Below are positions 42,521-52,904 of a stretch of 64,000 nt of DNA, one piece after another; within the stretch, counting starts at the first letter, position 1; each line of letters starts with the position of its first letter. The notes under the pieces are model-generated. The model was given only the letters and a program-made list of their open reading frames with translations. It ran no database searches and was not told where the DNA came from. The stretch covers positions 1 through 64,000 of the forward strand of contig NZ_NMQR01000014.1 in assembly GCF_003545805.1 (NCBI RefSeq), given 5' to 3'. Made by a program: the position numbers and the translations under genes. The DNA is from Photorhabdus sp. CRCIA-P01. GTDB taxonomy: Bacteria; Pseudomonadota; Gammaproteobacteria; Enterobacterales; Enterobacteriaceae.

Positions 42521-43501
42521 GTGTCATTTGAACAAATTAAAAAAGTTTCTGTTGTTATTCCAATTTATAACGAAGAAGAAAGTTTGCCTCTTTTATTGGA
42601 GAGAACCTTAGCAGCCTGTAAACAATTGACTCAGGAATATGAGCTTATTCTGGTGGATGATGGTAGTAGTGATAAATCTGCGGAAATTCTGATTCAGGCT
42701 GCGGAACAATCTGAAAATCATATTATTGCTATTTTACTTAATCGTAATTATGGTCAGCATTCAGCGATTATGGCGGGGTTTAATCAGGTCAATGGCGATT
42801 TAGTTATTACGCTTGATGCTGATTTACAGAATCCGCCAGAAGAGATCCCCCGTCTTGTTAAAACGGCTGAACAAGGTTATGACGTTGTGGGTACTCGCCG
42901 GGCTAATCGGCAGGATTCTCTGTTTCGTAAAACAGCTTCAAAAATCATCAATACTATGATTACTAAAGCAACAGGCCGTTCTATGGGTGATTATGGCTGT
43001 ATGCTCCGTGCCTATCGTCGCCATATTGTGGAAGCCATGTTGCAGTGCCATGAACGCAGCACCTTTATTCCTATTCTGGCAAATACTTTTGCCCGTAAAA
43101 CCATTGAGATTGATGTTGCTCATGCGGAGCGTGAATTTGGTGATTCCAAATATAGCTTCATGAAGCTGATTAATCTGATGTATGACTTGCTGACCTGCCT
43201 GACAACAGCACCTTTGCGTTTGCTGAGTGTGGTAGGCAGTGTGATTGCAGTTTCTGGTTTTTTGCTGGCTGTATTATTGATGGTTTTACGTCTGATTTTC
43301 GGTGCCATATGGGCAGCGGAAGGGGTATTTACTCTGTTTGCTCTCCTTTTCATATTTATTGGCGCGCAGTTCGTCGCGATGGGCTTATTAGGTGAATACA
43401 TAGGTCGTATCTATAACGATGTTCGTGCACGCCCTCGTTATTTTATTCAAAAAGTGGTCGGAGACAAAAGACCAACGACAACCAGGAAGAGTACTAAATG
43501 A
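42521..43501 (+). CDS. arnC: Undecaprenyl-phosphate 4-deoxy-4-formamido-L-arabinose transferase ArnC
   Basis: This GT2-family membrane glycosyltransferase loads formyl-aminoarabinose onto undecaprenyl phosphate. The 326-residue product has [18 protein letters not shown] and the [10 protein letters not shown] metal site, then two C-terminal membrane segments (about 235-258 and 268-292). It starts GTG immediately after arnB and its stop overlaps arnA by 4 bp. Confidence 0.94.
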   Translation: MSFEQIKKVSVVIPIYNEEESLPLLLERTLAACKQLTQEYELILVDDGSSDKSAEILIQAAEQSENHIIAILLNRNYGQHSAIMAGFNQVNGDLVITLDADLQNPPEEIPRLVKTAEQGYDVVGTRRANRQDSLFRKTASKIINTMITKATGRSMGDYGCMLRAYRRHIVEAMLQCHERSTFIPILANTFARKTIEIDVAHAEREFGDSKYSFMKLINLMYDLLTCLTTAPLRLLSVVGSVIAVSGFLLAVLLMVLRLIFGAIWAAEGVFTLFALLFIFIGAQFVAMGLLGEYIGRIYNDVRARPRYFIQKVVGDKRPTTTRKSTK

Positions 43502-45480
43502 AAGCAATTGTATTTGCCTATCATGATATCGGCTGTGTCGGGATCAATGCTTTAACTAAAGCGGGTTTTGATATTCAGGCGGTATTTACCCATACAGATG
43601 ATCCTAATGAAAACCATTTTTTCTCTTCTGTTGCCCGTTTAAGTGCAGATTTGGCGCTGCCGGTTTTTGCGCCAGAAAACGTTAACCATCCACTGTGGAT
43701 TGAACGTATCCGGGAGTTGAAACCTGATGTGATTTTCTCTTTTTATTACCGAGATATGTTGAGCGAAGATATTTTATCGCTGGCGAGCACAGGTGCATTT
43801 AATCTGCATGGTTCACTGTTGCCAAAATACCGTGGTCGTGCCCCTATTAACTGGGCGATTTTAAATGGTGAAGTGGAAACAGGTGTAACCCTGCATAAAA
43901 TGGTGTTGAAACCTGATGCAGGGGATATTATTGCTCAACATAAGGTTGCTATTGCAGAGACAGATACCGCGTTGACTTTGCACGGTAAAATTCGTGAAGC
44001 AGCGGAAAAACTGTTTGATCAAATATTACCTCGGATCAAAGCAGGAACTTATCCTGCCATACCTCAAGATGAAAGACAGGCAACTTACTTTGGGCGCCGT
44101 ACTGCTGCGGATGGTGAGATTGACTGGCACAAATCAGCCATGGAAATTAACAATCTTGTCAGGGCAGTCACCGAGCCATATCCTGGGGCATTTACTTTCT
44201 TGGGTGAGGGTAAGATTACTATCTGGCGCGCCTCCCCGTTGAATGAGACGCATGACAAACAGCCGGGAACAGTATTATCGGTAGATCCGTTAATTATTGC
44301 CTGTGGAAAAGGCGCGTTAGAAATTATCAATGGGCAAAGTGAATCGGGTTTGTATGTTCAGGGCCACCGTCTGGCAGTAGATATGAGCATTGTGACTGAT
44401 GTACGTGTTGGCCCAAAGGCAACCACTCAAATTAGCCACCGGAAACGTGTGTTAATTCTCGGTGTGAATGGCTTTATCGGTAATCATCTAACAGAACGTC
44501 TATTACGTGATGGCAACTATGATATTTATGGCATGGATATCGGTTCTTCCGCCATTGAGCGTTTTATTGGCGATCCGCGTTTTCACTTCATTGAAGGTGA
44601 TGTCAATATCCATACTGAATGGATCGAATATCACATTAAAAAGTGTGATGTCGTTTTGCCATTGGTAGCTATTGCGACTCCAATTGAATATACCCGTAAT
44701 CCGCTGCGTGTATTTGAATTGGATTTTGAAGAGAATTTAAAGATTGTCCGTTATTGCGTTAAATACAATAAACGAATTATATTCCCGTCCACATCAGAAG
44801 TTTATGGAATGTGTGATGATAAAGAATTTGATGAAGATGATTCTCGTCTGATTGTTGGCCCGATTAATAAACAGCGCTGGATCTATTCTGTCTCCAAACA
44901 ATTATTAGATCGAGTTATCTGGGCATATGGTGAGAAAGAGGGGCTCAAATTCACGCTATTTCGTCCATTTAACTGGATGGGGCCACGTTTGGATAATTTG
45001 AACTCTGCACGTATTGGCAGTTCCAGAGCGATCACACAATTAATATTGAACTTAGTTGAGGGCTCACCGATCAAACTGGTAGATGGTGGTGAACAGAAAC
45101 GCTGCTTTACCGATATTAATGATGGTATTGAGGCGCTGTTTCGTATTATTGAAAACCGAGATGGGTTATGTGACGGTCAAATTATCAATATTGGCAATCC
45201 AACTAATGAAGCCAGTATTCGTCAATTGGCGGAAATATTACTTGATAGCTTTGAAAACCATGAATTGAGAGATAATTTTCCTCCGTTTGCTGGATTTAAA
45301 AAAATTGAAAGTGGCAGTTACTACGGTAAAGGTTATCAGGATGTTGAACACCGTAAGCCAAGTATTAAAAATGCGGAGCGGTTGCTAGGTTGGAAACCAA
45401 CCATTGACATGAAACAGACGATAAATGAAACACTGGATTTCTTCTTGCGTGGTGCAGTGGAAGAATTAGGGAAAAATTAA
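43498..45480 (+). CDS. arnA: Bifunctional UDP-glucuronate decarboxylase / formyltransferase ArnA
   Basis: ArnA oxidatively decarboxylates UDP-GlcA (C-terminal domain) and formylates UDP-aminoarabinose (N-terminal domain). The 660-residue product shows the formyltransferase triad in [13 protein letters not shown] and LKPDAGDII. The Rossmann [10 protein letters not shown] lies near 322, and the active-site TSEVYG and YSVSKQ in the second half. It overlaps arnC and arnD (1 bp). Confidence 0.96.
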   Translation: MKAIVFAYHDIGCVGINALTKAGFDIQAVFTHTDDPNENHFFSSVARLSADLALPVFAPENVNHPLWIERIRELKPDVIFSFYYRDMLSEDILSLASTGAFNLHGSLLPKYRGRAPINWAILNGEVETGVTLHKMVLKPDAGDIIAQHKVAIAETDTALTLHGKIREAAEKLFDQILPRIKAGTYPAIPQDERQATYFGRRTAADGEIDWHKSAMEINNLVRAVTEPYPGAFTFLGEGKITIWRASPLNETHDKQPGTVLSVDPLIIACGKGALEIINGQSESGLYVQGHRLAVDMSIVTDVRVGPKATTQISHRKRVLILGVNGFIGNHLTERLLRDGNYDIYGMDIGSSAIERFIGDPRFHFIEGDVNIHTEWIEYHIKKCDVVLPLVAIATPIEYTRNPLRVFELDFEENLKIVRYCVKYNKRIIFPSTSEVYGMCDDKEFDEDDSRLIVGPINKQRWIYSVSKQLLDRVIWAYGEKEGLKFTLFRPFNWMGPRLDNLNSARIGSSRAITQLILNLVEGSPIKLVDGGEQKRCFTDINDGIEALFRIIENRDGLCDGQIINIGNPTNEASIRQLAEILLDSFENHELRDNFPPFAGFKKIESGSYYGKGYQDVEHRKPSIKNAERLLGWKPTIDMKQTINETLDFFLRGAVEELGKN

Positions 45481-46373
45481 TGAAACAAATTGGCTTGAGA
45501 GTTGATGTGGATACCTATCGAGGAACCGTTGAAGGGGTACCACAATTGCTCAAAATTTTGGCAAAACATCAGATTCAGGCCAGTTTTTTCTTTAGTGTTG
45601 GGCCGGATAATATGGGGCGCCATTTGTGGCGTCTTTTGCGGCCAAAATTCTTATGGAAAATGTTGAGGTCAAATGCAGCGTCTCTGTATGGTCTTGATAT
45701 TTTACTGGCGGGGACTGCATGGCCGGGTAAGAAGATTGCTAAAGACTTAGGCTACTTGATGAAGCAAACTTTGGATGCAGGCCATGAAGTGGGTCTGCAT
45801 GCTTGGGATCATCAGCGTTGGCAGGCGAAAGTTGGCCGTTGGTCTGAAGCTCAGTTAACAGAGCAGGTTAAACTGGGAGTGGATGCATTGGTACAGGCAA
45901 TTGGCCAACGAGTAACTTGTTCTGCTGTTGCTGGTTGGCGGGCGGATGAACGCGTACTCGCGGTAAAGCAACAGTTTGGTTTTGATTACAACAGCGATTG
46001 TCGGGGAATTCATCCATTCAGGCCCATTTTGCCTGATGGTACTCTTGGTACCGTGCAAATTCCGGTGACATTGCCAACTTATGACGAAGTGATAGGAATT
46101 CAGGTTAAAGATGAAGATTTTAACCAGTTTATTCTTAATGAGATAAAAAACAGCCATGGAGTTCCGGTATATACCATCCATACGGAAGTAGAAGGGATGT
46201 CCAAGTCCACAGAATTTGCAAAGCTGTTGGAGATGGTTCATCGGGAAAACATACAATTTTGTGCATTGAGTCATCTGCTGCCTGAAAATATACAACAACT
46301 TCCTGTCGGGAGAATTGTTCGTTCCGAATTTTCCGGCAGAGAAGGATGGTTAGGATGCCAACAAGAGGTTTAA
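45480..46373 (+). CDS. arnD: 4-deoxy-4-formamido-L-arabinose-phosphoundecaprenol deformylase ArnD
   Basis: ArnD removes the formyl group from the lipid-linked sugar. The 297-residue product is a polysaccharide-deacetylase-fold enzyme with the metal-binding RVDVDTYRG near the N-terminus, HAWDH near 103, and a C-terminal SHLLP. It overlaps the arnA stop by one base. It is called pbgP4 in Photorhabdus. Confidence 0.93.
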   Translation: MKQIGLRVDVDTYRGTVEGVPQLLKILAKHQIQASFFFSVGPDNMGRHLWRLLRPKFLWKMLRSNAASLYGLDILLAGTAWPGKKIAKDLGYLMKQTLDAGHEVGLHAWDHQRWQAKVGRWSEAQLTEQVKLGVDALVQAIGQRVTCSAVAGWRADERVLAVKQQFGFDYNSDCRGIHPFRPILPDGTLGTVQIPVTLPTYDEVIGIQVKDEDFNQFILNEIKNSHGVPVYTIHTEVEGMSKSTEFAKLLEMVHRENIQFCALSHLLPENIQQLPVGRIVRSEFSGREGWLGCQQEV

Positions 46374-46380
46374 CTTATAT

Positions 46381-48042
46381 ATGTTAAATAATCGGGCGTG
46401 TAAAGTGGGGGCCTTTTTGATGGCTCTTTTTTTTGTCCTTACCTATTTATTACCCCTTAATGGCCGTCTGCTATGGCAGCCTGATGAAACCCGTTATGCA
46501 GAAATCAGTCGTGAAATGCTGCAACGAGGAGATTGGATTGTTCCGTATTTGCTGGATATTCGTTATTTTGAAAAGCCTGTAGCGGGTTATTGGATTAATA
46601 ATATTAGCCAATGGATTTTTGGCGATAATAATTTTGCTGTCCGTTTTGGATCGGTTTTTTGTATTTTTATCAGCGCAATTTTATTATATCGACTTGCTAT
46701 GATGATGTGGCATAACCGGCATATTGCTTTTGCTACTAGCCTTATCTACATCTCAATGTTTCTGGTATTTGCCATTGGCACTTATAGCGTACTCGATCCG
46801 ATGTTTTCTTTGTGGGTAACGGCTGCCATGATGTGTAGCTTCTGGGCGCTAAAAACAGACTGTACCAGACGGCGGATAATGGCATATTTGGTGCTTGGTT
46901 TGTGCTGCGGTATGGGTTTTATGACTAAAGGGTTTCTGGCATTGGCTGTTCCGGTCATTGTGATGTTGCCCATTGTCATTTATCAGAAACGGGTCCTGCA
47001 AATAGTCTACTTTGGCCCACTTGCTATTATTTCGGCGATAGCAATCAGTTTACCGTGGGTGATTGCAATTGCGCTACGTGAGCCTGACTATTGGCACTAT
47101 TTCTTCTGGGTTGAACATATTAAGCGTTTTTCTTCCGATGATGCACAGCATATTGCACCATTCTGGTATTACATACCCATTCTTATTTTTGGTGTGATCC
47201 CGTGGTTAGGATTATTACCCGGGGCGGTGATTAAAAGTTGGAAAGAAAGAAAATCCAATCCTGAAATGTTTTTTCTACTTTGCTGGTTTGTCGTGCCATT
47301 GTTATTTTTCAGTATTGCGAAGGGAAAATTACCAACTTATATCCTGCCCTGTATGGCGCCATTAGCAATGATGATGGCTAAATTTGGTGTCGATTGCGTC
47401 AAAAATGGCAAGGTGAAGTTACTTAAGATCAATGGAATGGTTAACGTATTTATTGGTTTGTTGGCGGTAATGGTTCTGTTTGCTATGGAAGCAGTGACAA
47501 AACACTCTTTATATCAGCCATCAGAATGGTCTAAATGGGTTTTAGCGATTGTTGCTTTTGGTATTTGGGGAATTATCGGTTATCTGTGTTTTGCGTTGAA
47601 TGGGAAATACTGGTTATGGGCAGCGTTTTGTTCCGTTGTTGTCAGTTTAGTGATAGGAAATACTTTGCCTGAAAATACCGTTAATTCCAAATTACCTCAG
47701 AATTTTATTAAGTTACACCATCAGGAACTTGCAGACAGTCGCTATATCTTATCGGAAAGTGTTGGTCTTGCGACCAGTGTCGCTTGGGAGATGAAGCGTA
47801 GTGATATTTATATGTTTGAACGTTGGGGAGAGCTGGAATATGGGTTGAATTATCCAGATAGCCGATATCGATATATCAGCTATAAAGATTTTCCGCAATG
47901 GTTAGAGAAAGCGCGTAAAGAAGGGCGGGTGTCAGTACTCTTTCATTTATATAAAAATGAGAAATTACCTGATTTGCCAAAAGCAGATCAAATTAGTCGC
48001 AATTATCGCTTTGCTATTTTGGTTTATGAGAAGCGACCATGA
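46381..48042 (+). CDS. arnT: Undecaprenyl-phosphate aminoarabinose:lipid A transferase ArnT
   Basis: ArnT moves aminoarabinose from undecaprenyl phosphate to lipid A phosphate on the periplasmic face of the inner membrane. The 553-residue GT83 product has about 12 membrane helices, with the periplasmic-loop motif [15 protein letters not shown] near residue 33 that holds the essential acidic residues and [17 protein letters not shown] behind it. It is called pbgE1 in Photorhabdus. Its stop overlaps arnE by 4 bp. Confidence 0.95.
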   Translation: MLNNRACKVGAFLMALFFVLTYLLPLNGRLLWQPDETRYAEISREMLQRGDWIVPYLLDIRYFEKPVAGYWINNISQWIFGDNNFAVRFGSVFCIFISAILLYRLAMMMWHNRHIAFATSLIYISMFLVFAIGTYSVLDPMFSLWVTAAMMCSFWALKTDCTRRRIMAYLVLGLCCGMGFMTKGFLALAVPVIVMLPIVIYQKRVLQIVYFGPLAIISAIAISLPWVIAIALREPDYWHYFFWVEHIKRFSSDDAQHIAPFWYYIPILIFGVIPWLGLLPGAVIKSWKERKSNPEMFFLLCWFVVPLLFFSIAKGKLPTYILPCMAPLAMMMAKFGVDCVKNGKVKLLKINGMVNVFIGLLAVMVLFAMEAVTKHSLYQPSEWSKWVLAIVAFGIWGIIGYLCFALNGKYWLWAAFCSVVVSLVIGNTLPENTVNSKLPQNFIKLHHQELADSRYILSESVGLATSVAWEMKRSDIYMFERWGELEYGLNYPDSRYRYISYKDFPQWLEKARKEGRVSVLFHLYKNEKLPDLPKADQISRNYRFAILVYEKRP

Positions 48043-48380
48043 TAAGTTTCGCTTTATTGTTGCTGGTTAGCTTGCTGACATGTGCTGGTCAGTTATGTCA
48101 GAAACAGGCTGTGATGTGTTGGCGGAGTGATATTTATCAGCGAGCATCTGCGCTGAAATGGTTGATAGGAGCTGTGATTCTATTGGCTGTTGGCATGTTA
48201 TTTTGGCTGCGTTTATTGCAGATATTGCCGTTAGGAATTGCTTATCCAATGTTGAGTATAAATTTTATCATGGTCACTTTGGCGGGGAAATTTTTCTATC
48301 AGGAAAAAGCGGGCAGAAAACATTGGAGTGGAGTTGTGTTTATCATGTTGGGAATTTTGCTGATGAGTTTGAATGGATGA
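48039..48380 (+). CDS. arnE: Aminoarabinose-phosphoundecaprenol flippase subunit ArnE
   Basis: A small-multidrug-resistance-like membrane protein of 113 residues with four hydrophobic helices. With ArnF it flips the lipid-linked aminoarabinose across the inner membrane. The C-terminal [10 protein letters not shown] and the central [14 protein letters not shown] fit the family. It overlaps arnT and arnF by 4 bp each. Confidence 0.92.
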   Translation: MISFALLLLVSLLTCAGQLCQKQAVMCWRSDIYQRASALKWLIGAVILLAVGMLFWLRLLQILPLGIAYPMLSINFIMVTLAGKFFYQEKAGRKHWSGVVFIMLGILLMSLNG

Positions 48381-48757
48381 AAGGTTATATTTGGGGATTA
48401 GTTAGCGTATTACTGGTGACAATAGCCCAGTTATTACTGAAATGGGGTGTTGTCAATTTGCCAGTGTTGAATCTTGGTTTGCATTGGTTTGATATTGAGT
48501 GGCTATGGAGTCATCGCCATTCTCTGGTGACGGTAATGGCGGGTCTGGCTGGATATCTATTATCTATGCTGTGCTGGTTATTTACGCTAAAATATTTACC
48601 ATTAAATAAAGCCTATCCGTTAATAAGCTTAAGTTATGTCTTTGTCTATTTAATGGCGGCTTTATTGCCTTGGTTTGATGAAACCATCACATTATTGAAA
48701 AGCACAGGTGTGATTTTTATTTTGTGGGGTGTCTGGTTGATTAGCCGTCCAGAATGA
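48377..48757 (+). CDS. arnF: Aminoarabinose-phosphoundecaprenol flippase subunit ArnF
   Basis: The second flippase subunit, 126 residues (E. coli 128) with four membrane helices and the [20 protein letters not shown] signature. The true start is the ATG at 48377, which overlaps the arnE stop (ATGA) and gives [14 protein letters not shown]; an in-frame extension upstream is arnE read in another frame. It is the last gene of the arn operon. Confidence 0.92.
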   Translation: MKGYIWGLVSVLLVTIAQLLLKWGVVNLPVLNLGLHWFDIEWLWSHRHSLVTVMAGLAGYLLSMLCWLFTLKYLPLNKAYPLISLSYVFVYLMAALLPWFDETITLLKSTGVIFILWGVWLISRPE

Positions 48758-48863
48758 AGAATAAAATAACTATTTGGCTATTTTACTTAAAGTACGGCCT
48801 TGTTTTTTTATTGAGTGCCGGATAGAGTTAGCTTATTTTTCTGATCTTATGAGGAGGGGGATA

Positions 48864-49349
48864 ATGATAATAAGAACAAAAGAGTTGCTCCTGTTGCTCA
48901 GTCTGTTACTTATTGGCTGTTCCAGTCATTTCCCTAGGACTCCGGCTCCGGCGTTAAAAACGGTGCTTTCTGATCCAATCATGGTGATTTTTCAGCTTAA
49001 GGAGCAGCTTAATCAATGGCGTGGTACACCATATCATTATGGTGGGATGGATCGTCGGGGGGTAGATTGTTCTGGTTTTGTTTACCGTACTTTCAGTGAC
49101 CGGTTTGATATTCAGTTACCCCGTACTACCGGCGGGCAAATAAAATTAGGGACCCGCATTGATAAAAGCGATTTAATGCCGGGTGATTTGGTCTTTTTCA
49201 GAACAGGTAGTGGTGAGCATGGGTTACATGTTGGCATTTATGATGCCAATAACCAGTTTATTCATGCGTCAACCCATAAAGGTGTTACTCGTTCATCTAT
49301 GAATAATGTTTACTGGAAAAAAGCTTTTTGGCAAGCTCGTAGAATTTAA
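48864..49349 (+). CDS. nlpC: NlpC/P60-family lipoprotein peptidase NlpC
   Basis: A 161-residue lipoprotein (lipobox LLLIGC) with an NlpC/P60 cysteine-peptidase domain, likely a cell-wall endopeptidase. The catalytic Cys lies in GVDCSGFVYRTF, the His in GLHVGIY and a third polar residue in FIHAST. AGGAGGGGG precedes the ATG at 48864. In E. coli it follows btuD directly; here it lies 3' of the arn operon, 106 bp away. Confidence 0.92.
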   Translation: MIIRTKELLLLLSLLLIGCSSHFPRTPAPALKTVLSDPIMVIFQLKEQLNQWRGTPYHYGGMDRRGVDCSGFVYRTFSDRFDIQLPRTTGGQIKLGTRIDKSDLMPGDLVFFRTGSGEHGLHVGIYDANNQFIHASTHKGVTRSSMNNVYWKKAFWQARRI

Positions 49350-50011
49350 ATACATTTTTATCAATGATCTGTAGAAATTGTTGTTAATTGGGATAGCAGT
49401 TATATTTAATTGTTAGTAATTATGGCAGTAAATAAATTATCCATACTGCATTTAACTTGGTCAGAGAATACCTGATTTTGATTTAAGCTATATTAGCTAA
49501 AAAATCTTAAAAATAAATAACCAGTTATTTAGATATAGGAGTCTGGTTAAAATATCTATAATGGTATTATTTGGTTTTTATTTTCATTGTGGCACTATTT
49601 TAACTTGTAATAATACTCGTCTTTTTTATGAATTGTTGGATTAAAATATTTATTGTCTTATAGTGATATCTTTAAATTTAGTAATATATTCTTGCATATT
49701 TTCAATAAGTTTTATATTTAAAAAATAAAATGCCATCAATGCCAAGTGCAATAAAAAACTCAAACATTATTTATTAATCCAACTTGTTTTTATGAGTTAT
49801 ATTTTTGTTTGCTTGATTAAACTGATAAGTGTATTTTTTAAGGTGAAATATAAATAACTGTTCTGTGAAACACAATTATTTAAAACAGTTTTTCATTTGC
49901 GCGCCATAAATATTATTTATTAACCGGGGGGCTTTTTATCTACCAGAAATAAATTATATTTTGGTGAAGAGAACAGACCTAATAACTTAAATCATTGTAA
50001 GAGGAAAACTG
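49350..50011. other. 660-bp very AT-rich gap before the esterase gene
   Basis: No frame of useful length and no ERIC element is present. The composition is well above the neighbourhood in A+T, with many T/A tracts, which would suit H-NS-type silencing of the accessory region that follows. No promoter could be fixed. Confidence 0.5.
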
Positions 50012-50941
50012 ATGACAGATAAACAATCTTATTCACCTGAAATAAAATATTCTTCGTGGGCGCCTAATGATGTTCCGCTATTTATCATACTTGGACAATC
50101 AAATAGTTATGGTCATGGAACACAATTACCACAAGATGAAGAAATTACCCAAGGTTTAAAAAACGTATTCACATTATCTCTGCCAGAAGTTTACAGCGTT
50201 GACTTTCCTGCAATTAACTGGACAGGGCTGACTAGTTTTGGGAATGCTAATATTGGCGCTCCTGTCGGTTTATCTCTTGGCAATCAGGATCACGCAGTCA
50301 ATGCCGCCAATCGTTTCGCCAAGTTCTGGCAAGACCATATTGACGAAGGTAATGCGCTTAATTTACCTGAACTTTATGTCATTTTGATGGGTTGGGGCGG
50401 TCAGGGTATGTATCTGGGTTATCCACCGTATAACCGTTGGGCTCCTGAACGAGATCCCTGCGATGTGGAATCGCTCTATCCCCGCGCGGTCAGAACTTTG
50501 CGCATGGCAGTCGAATCGTTGCGTAAACTAGGCAAAAATCCTCGCATTTTGGCTGTCCATTGGAACCAATGGGAAGCAGAAACCGAAAGTTTATTCGCAG
50601 CACAGGCATCAGAGTGGAATTTTACCCGCATCATTACAGGTATCAGTGATGCTTTGGGTTCTCGCAGTATACCGTGGAGGCTGTATTATCCACTTTCGGT
50701 TGCGTTTGATCCCATTAACACCAGTTATGTGCTTGAGGCAATCAAGAATGTCATCGCTGATGATCCCCAATACCGAACATTGATTGATGCACGGAATTCG
50801 CCCGACTATACCGGAAAGGCGACTGAGTTTGGTGTTTTTCTGCCTGATAGTATTCATTATGATGGTAAAACCCAGACATGGTTTGCCCAACAGGAATGGG
50901 AATTGATTTTATCTGGTTATAAAGGGGTTGAACTATCATAG
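50012..50941 (+). CDS. SASA/CE6-like carbohydrate esterase (SGNH fold), cytoplasmic
   Basis: The 309-residue product resembles the sialate O-acetylesterase/carbohydrate esterase 6 group of SGNH hydrolases. The nucleophile block is FIILGQSNSYGHG (S30), the middle block HWNQWEAE (about 183-190) stands where the family has W-Q-GE, and the C-terminal LPDSIHYDG gives D279 and H282 of the triad. No signal peptide or membrane segment is present, so it is cytoplasmic or exported by a non-classical route. It is flanked by an AT-rich gap and a toxin-antitoxin pair. Its substrate is unknown. Confidence 0.75.
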   Translation: MTDKQSYSPEIKYSSWAPNDVPLFIILGQSNSYGHGTQLPQDEEITQGLKNVFTLSLPEVYSVDFPAINWTGLTSFGNANIGAPVGLSLGNQDHAVNAANRFAKFWQDHIDEGNALNLPELYVILMGWGGQGMYLGYPPYNRWAPERDPCDVESLYPRAVRTLRMAVESLRKLGKNPRILAVHWNQWEAETESLFAAQASEWNFTRIITGISDALGSRSIPWRLYYPLSVAFDPINTSYVLEAIKNVIADDPQYRTLIDARNSPDYTGKATEFGVFLPDSIHYDGKTQTWFAQQEWELILSGYKGVELS

Positions 50942-51037
50942 GATTAATCATCTAGGAGATATCAAGATGGCGGCTGAGGCTGTCATCTGTTATCAGGCAG
51001 AAAATAATACATTCTTAGGTGCTCATGTGTGCCTTTT

Positions 51038-51074
51038 TGGCATACATATTGATAAACGCCTATTTTGTATGCCA
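51038..51074 (+). promoter_or_regulatory. Inverted repeat, putative TacA operator
   Basis: TGGCATACA (51038-51046) and TGTATGCCA (51066-51074) form a perfect 9-bp inverted repeat spaced by 19 bp, 44 bp before the antitoxin gene. Ribbon-helix-helix antitoxins of the TacA type repress their own operons through such repeats. A related TGGCACCA follows at about 51078. Confidence 0.65.
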
Positions 51075-51117
51075 TAATGGCACCATGTTTATATAGACTA
51101 AAAGTGTAGGTGAAATC

Positions 51118-51411
51118 ATGGCTACTAATACAGAACGCAAAGAGACCCGTTTAGTTGCAAGAGCCTCCTCAGAGATTCAAGAGATCATACAAAGGGCGGC
51201 TGATTACTCCGGCGCAACACTTTCACAGTTTCTTATTGAATCAGCAATGGAGAAAGCGCGTAACGTAATTGAACGGACTGAAACCTTACATCTTTCGATG
51301 GAGGGGGCTGATGCTTTGTTGGCAGCTTTGGAAAATCCGCCAAAAGCAAACTCTAAACTACTTAAAGCCGCTGAGTACTATAAGGATAGGGTGAATGTCC
51401 GTAATCATTGA
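51118..51411 (+). CDS. tacA: DUF1778 (TacA-type) antitoxin
   Basis: A 97-residue antitoxin. The N-terminal ribbon-helix-helix (ERKETRLVARASSEIQEIIQ, then GATLSQFLIESA) binds DNA and the acidic/hydrophobic C-terminus (about 65-97) wraps the toxin. It overlaps the downstream acetyltransferase gene by 17 bp, the standard arrangement for this type II system. An inverted repeat upstream fits autoregulation. Confidence 0.88.
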   Translation: MATNTERKETRLVARASSEIQEIIQRAADYSGATLSQFLIESAMEKARNVIERTETLHLSMEGADALLAALENPPKANSKLLKAAEYYKDRVNVRNH

Positions 51412-51910
51412 AGAAATCACTCAGCAGCATGGTCGTAGGGCGTTTGATTGCGGCGTCAGTGAATTAAATCAGTTTTTACAACAGCAAGCTCGGCAGAAAA
51501 CCGTAAAGCATATTTCAAAAACTTATGTGGCCTGCCGAGATTCCGTGCCCATGACTATTATCGGATATCACACACTTACCGGATATTCAGTGACAACTCC
51601 GCTTGCCCACAGGGATTACAAAAAATATCCTCATCCACTTAGTGCGGTAAAATTGGCCCGACTTGCTGTGGATTGTTCATACAAGAGGCAAAGGATAGGT
51701 GAACAGCTATTGATTGATGCCATTTATCGGACAGTGTTGGTCGCACAGCAAGTTTCAGCGATTGGGCTGTTTGTTGATCCTATGACTTCAGAGGTCATTC
51801 CGTTTTATCAGCAATATGGATTTTTGCCAGCCGATCCTAACGATAATTCACGCCTTGAAATGTGGCTACCCATCAAAACTTGCATAGAAGTCAGGAGCAC
51901 CCTAATATGA
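51395..51910 (+). CDS. tacT: GNAT acetyltransferase toxin (TacT-type)
   Basis: A 171-residue GNAT protein predicted to acetylate aminoacyl-tRNA and stop translation. The acetyl-CoA motif A is LARLAVDCSYKRQRIGEQLL; the usual (R/Q)xxGx(G/A) loop reads KRQRIG here, with Arg100 in place of the first Gly. The catalytic-type Tyr is in PFYQQYGF (Y138). It is co-translated with the antitoxin. The Gly-to-Arg change could weaken cofactor binding, but Gly102 is retained and related toxins vary here. Confidence 0.85.
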   Translation: MSVIIEEITQQHGRRAFDCGVSELNQFLQQQARQKTVKHISKTYVACRDSVPMTIIGYHTLTGYSVTTPLAHRDYKKYPHPLSAVKLARLAVDCSYKRQRIGEQLLIDAIYRTVLVAQQVSAIGLFVDPMTSEVIPFYQQYGFLPADPNDNSRLEMWLPIKTCIEVRSTLI

Positions 51911-51993
51911 GTACTCGATTGAAAAATAATAAATTCCTATCAAATACAGAAATTGAAGAGTTTTATTTTTGGTCTGAGTTTAATACTCATTAA
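51907..51993 (+). other. 28-codon open frame overlapping the toxin stop
   Basis: An ATGA overlap with the toxin stop opens a 28-residue frame (MSTRLKNNKFLSNTEIEEFY and onward). It has no recognised homology and may be a scrap of a third operon gene. Confidence 0.25.
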
Positions 51994-52066
51994 CAGTGCT
52001 TTTATTTCATGCTGAATCAATCTGAAAGAGTGGCACTGGTAATATTAAAACTCGTATTTATTTCAT

Positions 52067-52094
52067 AGAGGCAACTTGAAAGATAACGGGTATA
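52067..52094. repeat. ERIC fragment (28 bp)
   Basis: AGAGGCAACTTGAAAGATAACGGGTATA-like terminus of an ERIC element (the first 10 bases are AGAGGCAACT) without the rest. It is a deletion remnant in the accessory region. Confidence 0.85.
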
Positions 52095-52184
52095 TTTATA
52101 TTTCTCAAGCTATACCAATATTCAAAGCAAATCAGAATTGCCGCCTATAATATTAGCGGCAATCTTTGGAGAGTTATTAAAATG

Positions 52185-52607
52185 TTATTGCCAACTGACA
52201 GTAATTTCTCCGGTTTGACCTGCTATTGGCATAACGTTACCGTTTCCAACCTTTAAGGCGAAAAGGAACTGTTGTGCCGGACTTCTATTATTGAATGCGG
52301 CTGTCGACATTCTTCGCGTGCGTGATATATCTATGCAACTGCTGGTATCTCCCTGACAAAGATAAACCGATAAATTCTGAGGCCATCCAACAACGTTCCA
52401 AGTCCAAGATACATTGGTAATCTTTCCTGTTGCAGGAGGAGAACCGACAATAGGAACGTTAGCAGTTTCTAAGAAATTTTTGGAATACAGTGTGGGCAGA
52501 ACAACTGAAGAGTGATAGCTTCCACTTGCCGCAGGTACTGTTTGTGAAAATATGGCTAACAATAGTGCACTACCAATTCCTAAGATTTTTTTTAATTTCA
52601 TAGCCAT
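52185..52607 (-). CDS. Orphan FlhE-like periplasmic protein
   Basis: A 140-residue secreted protein. The signal peptide (ILGIGSALLLAIFSQTVPAA) is followed by a domain that resembles FlhE in order: a Ser-rich start (SYHSSVVLPTLYSK), ITNVSWTWNVVGWP, LSVYLCQGDTSSCIDI with the paired cysteines, QQFLFALKVGNG and a beta-rich end EITVSWQ. FlhE normally follows flhBA in the flagellar cluster and affects flagellar secretion. Here it stands alone. The ATG at 52607 is a choice; 52601 is possible. Confidence 0.6.
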   Translation of the reverse strand: MAMKLKKILGIGSALLLAIFSQTVPAASGSYHSSVVLPTLYSKNFLETANVPIVGSPPATGKITNVSWTWNVVGWPQNLSVYLCQGDTSSCIDISRTRRMSTAAFNNRSPAQQFLFALKVGNGNVMPIAGQTGEITVSWQ

Positions 52608-52904
52608 TACCCCAATATCTGATAATTTTCTATTGCGAGAGCTTAGATATACATTTTGATCTCGCACCCTTTATCTCCGAATTCTTATAAAAGCCTGTAC
52701 GCAATGCCAAAGTAGGCAGGAACAATTTGGGTGGATTATCTTCCAGATGCAATAGGCAATTTGAATTTATGTTAAGTAAATCTGATATATTTTTACTGTT
52801 CGATGCTTTTGTCTGTTACTTAGACCGTAGTCTTTTACAAGGGGATCTTCCCATGATATAAAGCTTGCTAAACGATCAAATGGAAGCCGTGACACGTTTA
52901 ATGG

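Noticed and set aside
43498-44440. ArnA N-terminal half as a relative of the NRPS-associated formyltransferase by recent duplication
   Set aside because: Both have the N-H-D triad, but surrounding residues differ strongly ([12 protein letters not shown] versus NYHDAPLPRYAG), so they are distant paralogues only.
52690-52856. Open stretch upstream of the ABC ATPase (ends RSLLQGDLPMI)
   Set aside because: It has no start codon with a ribosome binding site, no recognised family, and could be a chance open frame.
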